26,039 nt of DNA from CAYLNH01 sp964384625. Lineage in GTDB: Bacteria > Verrucomicrobiota > Lentisphaeria > JABSQK01. A program made the translations under genes and the position numbers. The notes beneath the pieces were generated by a model. That model was not told where the DNA came from. It saw nothing but the letters and a program-made list of their open reading frames with translations, and ran no database searches. The DNA lies in contig CAYLNH010000079.1 of assembly GCA_964384625.1 (NCBI GenBank), forward strand, positions 1 to 26,039. Reading direction: 5' to 3'. Shown here piece after piece: positions 18,622 through 26,039 of the stretch. Numbering within the stretch: position 1 is the first letter of the stretch; every line of letters begins with the position of its first letter.

Positions 18622-21327
18622 TTACTTCCCTGCCGCCAGGACGGCTGCGGCATGGCGGGCAAAATGCCCGCGGATATCCGCGCGGTATCCCTGCAGCAGA
18701 CCCTGCCCCAGACCGTCATGATCGCCGCAGCGATACAACGCCCGGGCCAGGACGATCTCACGTAATGCTCCTTCACGCCGGCGTTTTTCCACCGGTTTAT
18801 CAACCAATGGTTCGATCCCCTGCATGACATGTCCGGCCATGCCGGGCTTCTGCAGCAACCGGGCCAACGGGAGTGCCGCGCGCCTGTCGGCCTGATGCTC
18901 CAGGGCCAATGCCAGGGAGCGATGGTGCGACAGCGTCGTCTCCGCGTCGAGCTCGTCAAGCTTAGCCAGCAGCGCGGGAATGACGTTGCTGTCGCCGCCA
19001 TAACCGGCGGCCAGAATCAACGCGTCAACGGGAGTCGGCAGATGGGCGTACTCTGCCATGTGTCCCTGATAGATACGCGCGTCGAACCGGGCCTTGGTCA
19101 GAGCCCCGATCAACAGCTCCACACCCGCATTACTCCCCAGAAACCCAAGCAGCTTGGCGTAATCCAGATTTTCCGGAGCACCGGCAAAGGCATCCAGAAC
19201 CAGGGGAAGTGACGTTTCGGGCTGGGTGAAGATCACGGCCAAAGCGCGGCTGCGTTCTTCAAAGCTCAGGTCCTCCCGGCTGAAATCGGCAACCGCCAGA
19301 CGCAACTGATCGGCAGCCAGAGGAAAGCTGTCCCGGTCCGTCAACACCGAAGCCGGTAACGCGCCCATGGCGATCAGCTTCTGTTGGAGGTCCTTGACGT
19401 CAATGGCCCGGGGAGCGATCCCGGCACGCACTGCCGCTGCCGCGGCCAGACCGGCGGCGTACCCCTGGTTCAGGAGGTCCTTCTGCATGCGCATCATCGC
19501 CACCGCGTCCCGGTGCATGCTCGTGCCGAGCCCGATCACGAGCAGACCGTCAAGGCCTTGCGGCAGCAGCGCGCGGTACGGCGTGTAAGGATCCCCTGAC
19601 GGCGCCGGATGGTTCATCACTCTGGTCTCGTCGGTATGCGGCAGCAACGCAAAGAAGGGCAGACTCGGATACCCGTGCGAGTCGTAATCACTGCTGGAAT
19701 GGACAATGCTGTCCGGATATGTCCGGCCAATTACCTGGTCCAGGTAGGACAAAACGACATCGCCGACGACACGCTGGCGTTCGCGGCTTTGGATGAACGG
19801 CAGTGTGTCAAAGCACGAGTCGGGGGCCACGGCCTGCCGGGACCCGAGCAGAGCGCGGGTCACATCAATGACGTCGGAATCATCGACCAGGAGATAGTCG
19901 CTGTTGACGTAGTCCCGCCCCAGCGGCCGCGTCGACAGCCCAACGCCCTGCGAGGCAATCTCGGTTTCGTCGGCGCCGAACATGATCTCGGCCCCCGCCG
20001 CAGCGGCGACCTCAGCATTGCCGGTCGCATCGATGACCACGTCCGCCCGAACTGCCCCATGGCCGTACGGCGTCGCCACAGCGACACCGCGAACCGCGTT
20101 GCCCGACTTCAGCGTACCATAGGTCAACGCCTGCAGCCAGATGCTGCCGCCGGCCTGCCGCAGTTGGCGCCGCAGCCATTCCATCTTGTACTCGACCCCG
20201 TGTTCCTCGTCGAGAAACGGGACCTCCTGCGCGAACCCGATGCTGAGACCCGCGTATGGCTTGGTGATCAAACCAATCGTGCCGACGCCGCCCAGGCACT
20301 CCTGATACTCCAATACCAGGACCTCCTTGCCCTCCCGCGCAGCAGCGATCGCAGCCGCGGCGCCGGACGTGCCGCCGCCGACCACAACGACATCAACAGC
20401 GGCCAGAACGGGGAGTGCGTCAGCCGGGCATTCGACGGTTTTCGCCGGCTCGTCCGTCAGCCGCAATCCGTTCCGGCGTTCGGCCAGGTCAAGTTCGCCG
20501 GCGCCTGCCGCGGCCGAACTGACGCTGACCCGCAGTTCCGTCGGTCGGCGTTGCGCGGCAAGCGCCGCCGCCCGGCCGCCGGCTCGGCGGCCGGCCGCTT
20601 CGGCCGTACGGCGGGACAATGTCAGCGCTGGGCCGCAAGCCGTCTGGCCGTCCCGGACATACACCATCTCAGCCGCCCGGAGCTGCCCTTCGTGATAGGT
20701 CAGGTCGCGCGCCTGCTGCTCCAGCTCTGCCCAACCCGCCGGGGTGTCTGCCGACAGGCTAAGCGGCAGGTCGTACTCATGGTAGACCGGCTCAGTGCCA
20801 TGTACGTTGAGGCCGGACGGAACCGACCGGACAGGCAACGCCGAAGCCGGCGTGCCGCCCAATACGACCCGCGAAAAACCAGCGCCGGCAACCGGCCGTG
20901 ACACCGAGACCACCGCCTTCGCGGCGACTGCCTGACGCCCGGCGCGATTCGCCAGAACAACGCCCGCAATCTCGCCGTCGGCAGCAAGCAGCGACCCAAC
21001 CGGCAGGCACCCCAGCAGGATCTCAACGCCCGCGGCAAGCAGCCGGTCCTCCAGAACCCGCTTCACCCGCAACGGCGTCGTTGTCAACCGGCCGTTGAAG
21101 ACCGCCTGCAATAGTGGCGACGCCTCTTCCGGAAGTTGGTCACACCATAAGCGCAGGGACCCGCAGAGATCGTCGCCCAGGTACATCCGCGGCGCCGCCA
21201 GCAACACGTTCGCCCCGGCGGCGCGCGCCGCCAGCGCGGCCGCCGCCGCGGCTACGGTGCCGCCGGCAACCACAACATCCACCTCCCGGACCAACGGCAA
21301 GTGCCGCGGACTGACTGGTATCTTCAT
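18622..21327 (-). CDS. FAD-dependent oxidoreductase with two Rossmann-like FAD modules
   Basis: A 901-aa protein. The second module (about 310-690) is a canonical FAD_oxidored-type enzyme: GGGTSG (317-322) with acidic E340 ending the second strand, and a CLGGVGTIG segment after it. The first module (about 15-300) looks like a decayed copy: AGGTVAAAA where GxGxxG is expected, and no acidic residue at the ribose-binding position (LLAAP). Residues from about 690 to the end form short amphipathic helices resembling HEAT-like repeats (PLVLDAFAGAP, VELLIGALTKA, VIPALLAKLDEL, ALPLARLLQ). No signal peptide. The start at 21327 has GGAG 7 nt upstream. It is divergent from a PocR-AraC regulator that likely controls it. 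The substrate is unknown. Confidence 0.85.
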   Translation of the reverse strand: MKIPVSPRHLPLVREVDVVVAGGTVAAAAAALAARAAGANVLLAAPRMYLGDDLCGSLRLWCDQLPEEASPLLQAVFNGRLTTTPLRVKRVLEDRLLAAGVEILLGCLPVGSLLAADGEIAGVVLANRAGRQAVAAKAVVSVSRPVAGAGFSRVVLGGTPASALPVRSVPSGLNVHGTEPVYHEYDLPLSLSADTPAGWAELEQQARDLTYHEGQLRAAEMVYVRDGQTACGPALTLSRRTAEAAGRRAGGRAAALAAQRRPTELRVSVSSAAAGAGELDLAERRNGLRLTDEPAKTVECPADALPVLAAVDVVVVGGGTSGAAAAIAAAREGKEVLVLEYQECLGGVGTIGLITKPYAGLSIGFAQEVPFLDEEHGVEYKMEWLRRQLRQAGGSIWLQALTYGTLKSGNAVRGVAVATPYGHGAVRADVVIDATGNAEVAAAAGAEIMFGADETEIASQGVGLSTRPLGRDYVNSDYLLVDDSDVIDVTRALLGSRQAVAPDSCFDTLPFIQSRERQRVVGDVVLSYLDQVIGRTYPDSIVHSSSDYDSHGYPSLPFFALLPHTDETRVMNHPAPSGDPYTPYRALLPQGLDGLLVIGLGTSMHRDAVAMMRMQKDLLNQGYAAGLAAAAAVRAGIAPRAIDVKDLQQKLIAMGALPASVLTDRDSFPLAADQLRLAVADFSREDLSFEERSRALAVIFTQPETSLPLVLDAFAGAPENLDYAKLLGFLGSNAGVELLIGALTKARFDARIYQGHMAEYAHLPTPVDALILAAGYGGDSNVIPALLAKLDELDAETTLSHHRSLALALEHQADRRAALPLARLLQKPGMAGHVMQGIEPLVDKPVEKRRREGALREIVLARALYRCGDHDGLGQGLLQGYRADIRGHFARHAAAVLAAGK

Positions 21328-21470
21328 GTTATGCTCCAGACCTCGTTCAACTGCGGACCGAACCCCGGGATCGCAGCATCTCCTGCTGTTTTGATATGTC
21401 TCATGGGATCTACAGATTAACTTGCCGCCGACCGCGCCACCAAGCTCGCACGCGATGGTTGACTTATAGC

Positions 21471-22262
21471 ATGAACCGGCTAGCTTTCGTACTAATGAGT
21501 GAGCTTGTCAGCCAAAATCTGCTGACTGCTGCCGAGCGGGTTCTCGGGCTGCCGCTCTGCGTGCACCCGACCGCCGGCGGGGCAGTACCGCCGAAGTGGA
21601 GACTGCACCGGACCCCGCCATGCCTGGCAGCCAAACGCAAGGACCGGCTGGCCTGCAACCAGTTCGACGGCCAACGCGTGCACCAGGAACTGGGTCATGC
21701 GCCGGACGGCCGCATCCATGAATGCCCGTTCGGCTTCACCGAGATCGCTGTCCCGCTGATGCATTCCGGCCGGCAGCTCGGCGTTCTGTTTGCCGGTCCC
21801 GTCTGGGCCCGGCGATCAAAGCCGCCGCACCGCGACCTGCCGGTGGTGACCGACCGCCGCTGGCTCCGGGATCGGCTTGTCCTGCTGCGGGCCATGGCCG
21901 GCAATCTGGCCGAGCTGTTGGCCGGCAATTTCGATGATGACCGGGTCACTCGCATTCGTCGGTTCCTGCAGCAGAATCTGGATCAGCCGGTGACGATCGA
22001 TCAACTGGCAAATCACTTGTCGCTGTCGCCATCGCGGGCCCGGCATCTGGTCAAGCAGCTCTTCGGCACGCCGTTTTCGAAACTGGTGCAGTCGCTAAAG
22101 CTGACCGAGGCCGCGCGGCTCGCGATCATCACCGACGCGCCGATCAGCGAGATCGCGCTGCAAGTGGGCTACGAAGACCAGAACTACTTCACCCGTCTGT
22201 TCCGGCGACAGTTCGGCACGCCGCCCAGCAATTACCGCAAGCAGTTCCTTCTGGAGAAGTAG
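21471..22262 (+). CDS. AraC-family regulator with PocR-type sensor domain
   Basis: A 263-aa regulator. The N-terminal 140 residues fit the PocR sensory domain: LLTAAERVLGLPL, scattered cysteines (CVHP, PPCLA, LACNQF, HECPFGFTEIAVP) and GRQLGVLFAGPVW. The C-terminal AraC double HTH is clear: VTIDQLANHLSLSPSRARHLV, then ISEIALQVGYEDQNYFTRLF and an RRQFGTPPSNYR end. It is divergent from the FAD oxidoreductase across about 140 bp and is its likely regulator, perhaps sensing a small organic ligand. No start has a good ribosome site; 21495 and 21396 are alternatives. Confidence 0.88.
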   Translation: MNRLAFVLMSELVSQNLLTAAERVLGLPLCVHPTAGGAVPPKWRLHRTPPCLAAKRKDRLACNQFDGQRVHQELGHAPDGRIHECPFGFTEIAVPLMHSGRQLGVLFAGPVWARRSKPPHRDLPVVTDRRWLRDRLVLLRAMAGNLAELLAGNFDDDRVTRIRRFLQQNLDQPVTIDQLANHLSLSPSRARHLVKQLFGTPFSKLVQSLKLTEAARLAIITDAPISEIALQVGYEDQNYFTRLFRRQFGTPPSNYRKQFLLEK

Positions 22263-22443
22263 AACTCACCCAGGGCCGACTCCGGGCGACAACCGCAGCC
22301 CGCGGCGCCCACCCATCGGCAACTGATGGAATCTCAGGACTGGTGCAGCCATCCGCCCGCGTTTTGCCGGGAGCAGTTCCGGTTCGCAGCCGGGCACGAA
22401 CGGGGATCTCGGCGAGCTGTTTGAGGGTTTGAGGAGGGGAAGA

Positions 22444-22536
22444 ATGAAGCCGAGAGCCGAAAAAGCCCCGGTGCGATTGAGGCAATTGCGGCAGGAAATG
22501 CTGAACCGGTCTTACCCAGGCCCTCAGGCTTGGTAG
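22444..22536 (+). CDS. Possible 30-codon small ORF with strong ribosome site
   Basis: Within the 304-bp gap between convergent AraC genes, an ATG at 22444 follows GAGGAGGGG at good spacing. It encodes a basic 30-aa peptide starting MKPRAEKAPVRLRQLRQEML. A purine-rich leader and Lys/Arg/Gln-rich composition favour real translation, but the length gives little statistical support. It loosely recalls the N-terminus of tyrosine recombinases and could be a remnant. The rest of 22263-22566 shows nothing I recognise. Confidence 0.25.
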   Translation: MKPRAEKAPVRLRQLRQEMLNRSYPGPQAW

Positions 22537-22566
22537 CGGGCAAATGCGTGCCCCACGGCAACCGAT

Positions 22567-23415
22567 CTACTCTGACGGAGCCGCCCGCCGGCTGCGGCGG
22601 CATTGCATCGGCGTCTGCCCGGTGATCTGCCGGAAACGTCGGAAGAAGTACTTCACGTTGGCGAAACCGGCGGCCCGCGCCACCGCCTGGATCTCAAGAT
22701 CCGTCTGCTGCAGGAGGTCCTGCGCCTTGCGAATCCGAACTTGCGACAGGTACTCGATCGGCGGCCGGCCAAGCTGCTTGCGGAAGGCCCGGAACAAGGT
22801 CGTGCGGTCAATCCCGATATTGGCCGCAATCTGGTCCACGTTGATTGCCGACGCCAACATGCCTTCGGTCAACGCGACAGCCTGTGCCACAATCCGCTCA
22901 GCGGCGTCCGCCGGCTTGGCTTCGGGCACGTCGCCGCCCCCCATGTCCGCCGCCAAAGCATAGAGCAGCGACAGGATACGTGACGCGTCCTCAGGCCGGC
23001 GGCCTGCGTATAGTTCGTGAATCCGGCTGACCTCCGTGCGGACGCGGTCCGGGTCGCTCGGATGCCGGACCGGGCGGTCCGCGGCAAAGCCGCAGCTCCG
23101 CATCCAGGCCGCCGCGCCGTTGCCGGTGACGTAGAACCAGGAGACCTCCCAGGGGGCTTCCGGGGCCTCGCTGCAGGCGATATGAATCCCGGGCCAGAGC
23201 GTGAAGGCGTCGCCGGCACCAACCGGAAACCGGCCGTTGGAAGTCTCCACAACGCCCTGGCCGCGCATTACGATATGCGGGCAGAAGCAGTCCGGGAGAC
23301 TCTCATACCGGCTCTCCCCACAGCCGGTCAGAACCCCCAGCATCCGGATCCAGATGCTGGCGCCGGCAGGGAATGGCTCCAAGGGCCAGGTGTGGACGCG
23401 GTTCAAATCCTTCAT
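22567..23415 (-). CDS. AraC-family regulator with cupin sensor domain
   Basis: A 282-aa regulator. The N-terminal half is an AraC-binding cupin: RMLGVLTGCGESRYESLPDC, VMRGQGVVE, RFPVGAGDAFTLWPGIH, then WEVSWFYVTG. The C-terminal double HTH is complete: INVDQIAANIGIDRTTLFRAF, then IQAVARAAGFANVKYFFRRF and a GQTPMQ end. The start at 23415 has GGAG 8 nt upstream. A good leftward promoter lies 370 bp upstream, which would give it a long leader. It is convergent with the PocR-AraC gene. No divergent partner exists, so its target is not fixed by position; the GH10 gene upstream on the same strand is one candidate. Confidence 0.92.
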   Translation of the reverse strand: MKDLNRVHTWPLEPFPAGASIWIRMLGVLTGCGESRYESLPDCFCPHIVMRGQGVVETSNGRFPVGAGDAFTLWPGIHIACSEAPEAPWEVSWFYVTGNGAAAWMRSCGFAADRPVRHPSDPDRVRTEVSRIHELYAGRRPEDASRILSLLYALAADMGGGDVPEAKPADAAERIVAQAVALTEGMLASAINVDQIAANIGIDRTTLFRAFRKQLGRPPIEYLSQVRIRKAQDLLQQTDLEIQAVARAAGFANVKYFFRRFRQITGQTPMQCRRSRRAAPSE

Positions 23416-23781
23416 CGACGCACTCCGGCGACGGGCAGACGACGCCGCGTCGCGTCCCCGAATCCGACGTCAGAAGAACGTGGGGTCAAGGGTGCGGGAA
23501 GCGGCGGCGGGTTGCGCGTTACGGCCTCCTATGTGGTTTTCGGCAGCACCCGACATGCCTCAAAGCAGGTACTGCAGCGGGAAACGGACAAACCACCGCC
23601 CCGGCGCAAGGTGGGGCGATGGCCAGCCTCCAGAGACCTGCGTACCACGACGCAGGCCAGTTCGAAAAAATGGAGCGAACGCCGGATCGGGGGTGACATG
23701 GACTAGAGCATAGAATCCGGCGTCGCTCTTCTCGTGTCGTTGCCTCCGTGCCTCCAAACTCACATCAGCTATTGCAACAAG

Positions 23782-23809
23782 AGTATACCGGCAATGAAAC
23801 CATAGTCAA
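23782..23809 (-). promoter_or_regulatory. Strong leftward sigma-70-type promoter
   Basis: Reading leftward, TTGACT (23809-23804) and TATACT (23787-23782) are separated by 16 bp. An A/T-rich stretch with A-runs lies directly upstream (to about 23860), like an UP element. Transcription would start near 23775 and run toward the cupin-AraC gene at 23415, giving a leader of about 360 nt that includes the hairpin at 23637-23656. Confidence 0.6.
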
Positions 23810-24110
23810 CCCGTTTTAGGCTTATTTTCTGGATTTTTTCCGAACGCGACCTGAATAGATGCAACAAAACGTAACTCCATGCCCGGGGCGGGGAACGGCG
23901 CGGGCGAAACCGCCTGCCCGCAACGACCGGTTCCGGCCCGGTTGCCGGTTCGGCTGCGGTCGACCGCACGACCGGGTTCTGCCGGACAACGCCGTACGGG
24001 AGACGTACCGGAACCGGGCAACGCCGAAGGCTCACACCGGGCCAACCAGATGGGTGCGGCGCAAACTTCTCAGCCCGGGACGGAGGCCAGGCGCCGCTTC
24101 GTGGAGGCAC

Positions 24111-24145
24111 CGTCGAATTAGCGATGCGAGCATCGCATTTCGACG
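24111..24145. repeat. Imperfect 35-nt hairpin, REP-like
   Basis: The inner stem is GCGATGC/GCATCGC (24121-24127 with 24130-24136, 2-nt loop). The outer stem is CGTCGAA/TTCGACG (24111-24117 with 24139-24145), separated by a 3/2-nt internal loop. A two-part palindrome in non-coding DNA suggests a dispersed repeat unit, but no second copy is in the window. Confidence 0.45.
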
Positions 24146-24650
24146 TCAACGCCGCCGGCCGGATGCTTGGACCCGCTCTCCGAGTTGCCCGTCTTCGGGC
24201 TTGGGGGAGGTTGGCGGAAATGGGTATGCACTTCAGCACACAACCCTTCCGCCGCCTGCCGCAGGCCTCGAAGCCCGGACAATCCGTGGCGGAAAGATTT
24301 CCGCCGCGGCCATTCAGGACCGTCCCGCGCTCTCGCGGGGGTGCTTCACCGCATCTCCCTCTTGCCGCCATTTCAGTCGAGTTCTGCCGAATTGCACCCC
24401 GGCGGCGCAACGGCCGCCGCTCTCCCGTGACAATGGAGGACCCGCCGCTGCAGCGGACGCCTGCGCACAGGTCAGCGGGCCCCGCTGGAACGGAAGGGGG
24501 GCTCGCTTGACAATATCTGCCGGACACCCGCCCCCTCCGACAGGCCCGATACGACCTGATCGTCCGCATCGCCGGATTCGCCGCCGGCGCCGCGGCCAGA
24601 CAAGACGACGCCCGGGAGAGTTGATGCGCCGAACGATAACGGTACGGCAC

Positions 24651-25889
24651 CTATTTCTGGACCTTCACTTCGACTTCGCCCTCAGCCTTCGGCAAGTCGA
24701 CTGTCCGCTGGCGCTTGCCCACCTCAACCCTGTGCTTGCCGAAGAACGCCTCTACCCGGCAAACCCCACGCTTGTCCGTCTGGCCTTCGAAACGGGTCCA
24801 CCAGCGGTTGAACACCAGCTCACGATAGGCTTCGGCAGCGGGAGTCGGCGACCAGTCCCGCTTCCAGATGGCCGCCTTCGGCCGCCAATGCCTGCCTTCC
24901 CAAAACCCCCACATCAAAATGCCGTTCACCGACGGATGCGCAAAACAGACGGCATACAGCTTCACCAGACCTTCCGCTTTGACCTTCTCACTGTCGCTGT
25001 TGATGTCGAATTCCGTCACTTTGAGCGGCAATTTGAACTTCGCCAACCGATCCAGAACACGCTTGACCTTCTTCCCGTCGACCCCTCGAGCGCCGAAATG
25101 CCCCTGCAATCCGATGCCGCCAACCGGCACGCCGGCTTTGATAAAGCCGGCAATCTGCTTCTCATATTTCGCCAGATCTCCACCCGTAAGGATGCCGTAG
25201 TCGTTGACATACAGGACAGCCTTGGGATCGTGTTGCCGACACCACCGGAACATGTCATGCCGGACCTCGGCACCCAAGCGTTTCTCAAAATGGTGGCCAT
25301 GCACCATCTCGTTGTTGACGTCATACTCCGGGATCCTGCCCCGGTAGCGTCCCATCACCGATCGCGCCCGTGCCTCAAGCTTGGTCCGCAATGCGTTGTC
25401 ATCCAGCTGTTTGATCCAGTCCTGCACATACTTATCGACGGCCCAGTAGACGCAGTGGCCGCGAACGGACACGTCGTTTTCTTCGCACCACTTCAGCATC
25501 GCATCAGCCCCGCCGTAGGCCAGCTTACCCTTGGTGCGCTCGGTGGAATACCACTTCAGGGCATTCTCATGGACGGCACAGTTGAAGTTCGCCTTCAGGA
25601 CCTCCTTATACTTCTGACGGTCGGCCAGCGGCACCTTCGTCCCGACGAACAGGTGGCGTGACATGGCCGTGCCGAACCAGAATTCGTGCCGCAGCTGCGT
25701 GACCTTGACCGGCACACCCGGCGTCGCCCGGACAATAATGGTCCCCTGTCGGTGTTCGGCAATCCTGGCTTCGCAGGGCTTCAACAGCTGTGAAATTCGG
25801 TCTTGCATAAGGCGGGCATCCTCGGGCGGGTTGGCGATCAGGGCAGTGGCGGCGGGCAACATGACGATGGCAGAAAGAACTGCTTTCAT
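24651..25889 (-). CDS. Glycoside hydrolase family 10 (endo-1,4-beta-xylanase-like), secreted
   Basis: A 412-aa protein with a signal peptide (MKAVLSAIVM, cleavage near residue 19 after ATALIA). GH10 hallmarks are in order: RHEFWFGTAMS at the start of the barrel, HENALKW, RGHCVYW, the acid/base EYDVNNEMVHG (E194), IGLQGHF and the nucleophile KVTEFDINS (E293), then GILMWGFWEG. The last 50 residues form a small beta domain (TDKRGVCRVEAFFGKHRVEV) seen in related PVC enzymes. It should act outside the cytoplasm on xylan or a related beta-1,4-glycan. The variant acid/base context (NNE rather than VNE) is modest. The start at 25889 gives a clean signal peptide; a start at 25949 would bury it. It appears to be a single-gene unit. 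Confidence 0.92.
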   Translation of the reverse strand: MKAVLSAIVMLPAATALIANPPEDARLMQDRISQLLKPCEARIAEHRQGTIIVRATPGVPVKVTQLRHEFWFGTAMSRHLFVGTKVPLADRQKYKEVLKANFNCAVHENALKWYSTERTKGKLAYGGADAMLKWCEENDVSVRGHCVYWAVDKYVQDWIKQLDDNALRTKLEARARSVMGRYRGRIPEYDVNNEMVHGHHFEKRLGAEVRHDMFRWCRQHDPKAVLYVNDYGILTGGDLAKYEKQIAGFIKAGVPVGGIGLQGHFGARGVDGKKVKRVLDRLAKFKLPLKVTEFDINSDSEKVKAEGLVKLYAVCFAHPSVNGILMWGFWEGRHWRPKAAIWKRDWSPTPAAEAYRELVFNRWWTRFEGQTDKRGVCRVEAFFGKHRVEVGKRQRTVDLPKAEGEVEVKVQK

Positions 25890-26039
25890 TGCGGCATCCA
25901 GGTTGGCATTTGCGCCTACCATAGCCCGGCAGTCGCGTCTTGAAAGCAAATCGCCCGACAGTTAGGTTGACGCCGCCAAACTTGGAGCGGATCTTCCATC
26001 GTTTTTGCCCTGAATTCCGCTGATTTGAGCTTAATGGGG
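25890..26039. other. Window edge, upstream of the GH10 gene
   Basis: About 150 bp with no gene. It should contain the GH10 promoter, but no hexamer pair with good spacing stands out. Confidence 0.4.

Larger units (their letters stand above)
23416..24650. other. 1.2-kb region without a convincing gene
   Basis: Open frames here are rich in Arg, Ala, Pro and Ser and match no fold I recognise; they read like translations of non-coding GC-rich DNA. Visible structure includes a leftward promoter (23782-23809) in an unusually AT-rich patch (about 23765-23870), a hairpin CCTGCGT/ACGCAGG at 23637-23656, and a longer imperfect hairpin at 24111-24145. The patch near 23730-23755 carries CCTCCGTG-like short repeats. 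It may be decayed coding sequence or an untranslated leader. Confidence 0.5.

Noticed and set aside
23396..23412. GTTCAAATCC resembling a tRNA T-loop
   Set aside because: The flanking bases do not form a T-stem or acceptor stem, and the site is the start of the cupin-AraC gene.
23769..24650. A 293-codon leftward open frame in the 1.2-kb gap
   Set aside because: Composition (Arg, Ala, Ser, Pro) and lack of predicted structure point to a chance frame; no ribosome site.
23859..25661. A 600-codon rightward open frame across the empty region and the GH10 gene
   Set aside because: Its right half is antisense to a clear GH10 enzyme, and its left half is Arg/Pro-rich without protein features.

Overview
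The window looks like chromosomal DNA from a GC-rich member of the PVC superphylum. Lentisphaerota is the best guess, with Kiritimatiellota or Planctomycetota possible. This rests on gene content, not on a marker tree: two formylglycine-type sulfatases, two neutral-ceramidase-like proteins, a uroporphyrinogen-decarboxylase-like protein, three AraC regulators, a large FAD oxidoreductase, a GH10 xylanase and a PVC-style long SecA. No tRNA, rRNA, CRISPR array, insertion sequence or prophage was seen.

Left arm (1-8077). A cluster of palindromic REP-like repeats (1-215) is followed by a leftward five-gene operon (7134 to 313): ceramidase-like A, ceramidase-like B, URO-D-like, sulfatase, sulfatase. 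Gene junctions are tight (10 bp, ATGA, 133 bp, ATGA). A divergent AraC gene (7301-8077) faces it across about 166 bp that hold two direct half-sites 21 bp apart, an inverted half-site and a plausible leftward promoter. This is a self-contained inducible catabolic unit with no obvious transporter. No gene in it has a recognisable signal peptide, so the products probably act in the cytoplasm. The substrate is unknown; this is the best candidate here for an undescribed pathway.

Centre (8102-18615). A two-TM protein of unknown function is divergent from secA. After secA comes a 775-bp gap with a candidate structured RNA (about 12666-12845), then a rightward operon: rarA, 5-formyltetrahydrofolate cyclo-ligase, rny (RNase Y), an NtrC-like response regulator with degraded ATPase motifs, and a lipoprotein resembling the SecD P1 head. 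The RNA sits just upstream of rarA and the cyclo-ligase, genes that lie near 6S RNA in other phyla, so 6S RNA is a reasonable but unproven hypothesis.

Right arm (18622-26039). A 901-aa double-FAD-domain oxidoreductase is divergent from a PocR-AraC regulator. Next come a possible 30-codon ORF, a cupin-AraC regulator, 1.2 kb of apparently non-coding DNA with a good leftward promoter and hairpins, and a secreted GH10 xylanase. The last 150 bases hold no gene.
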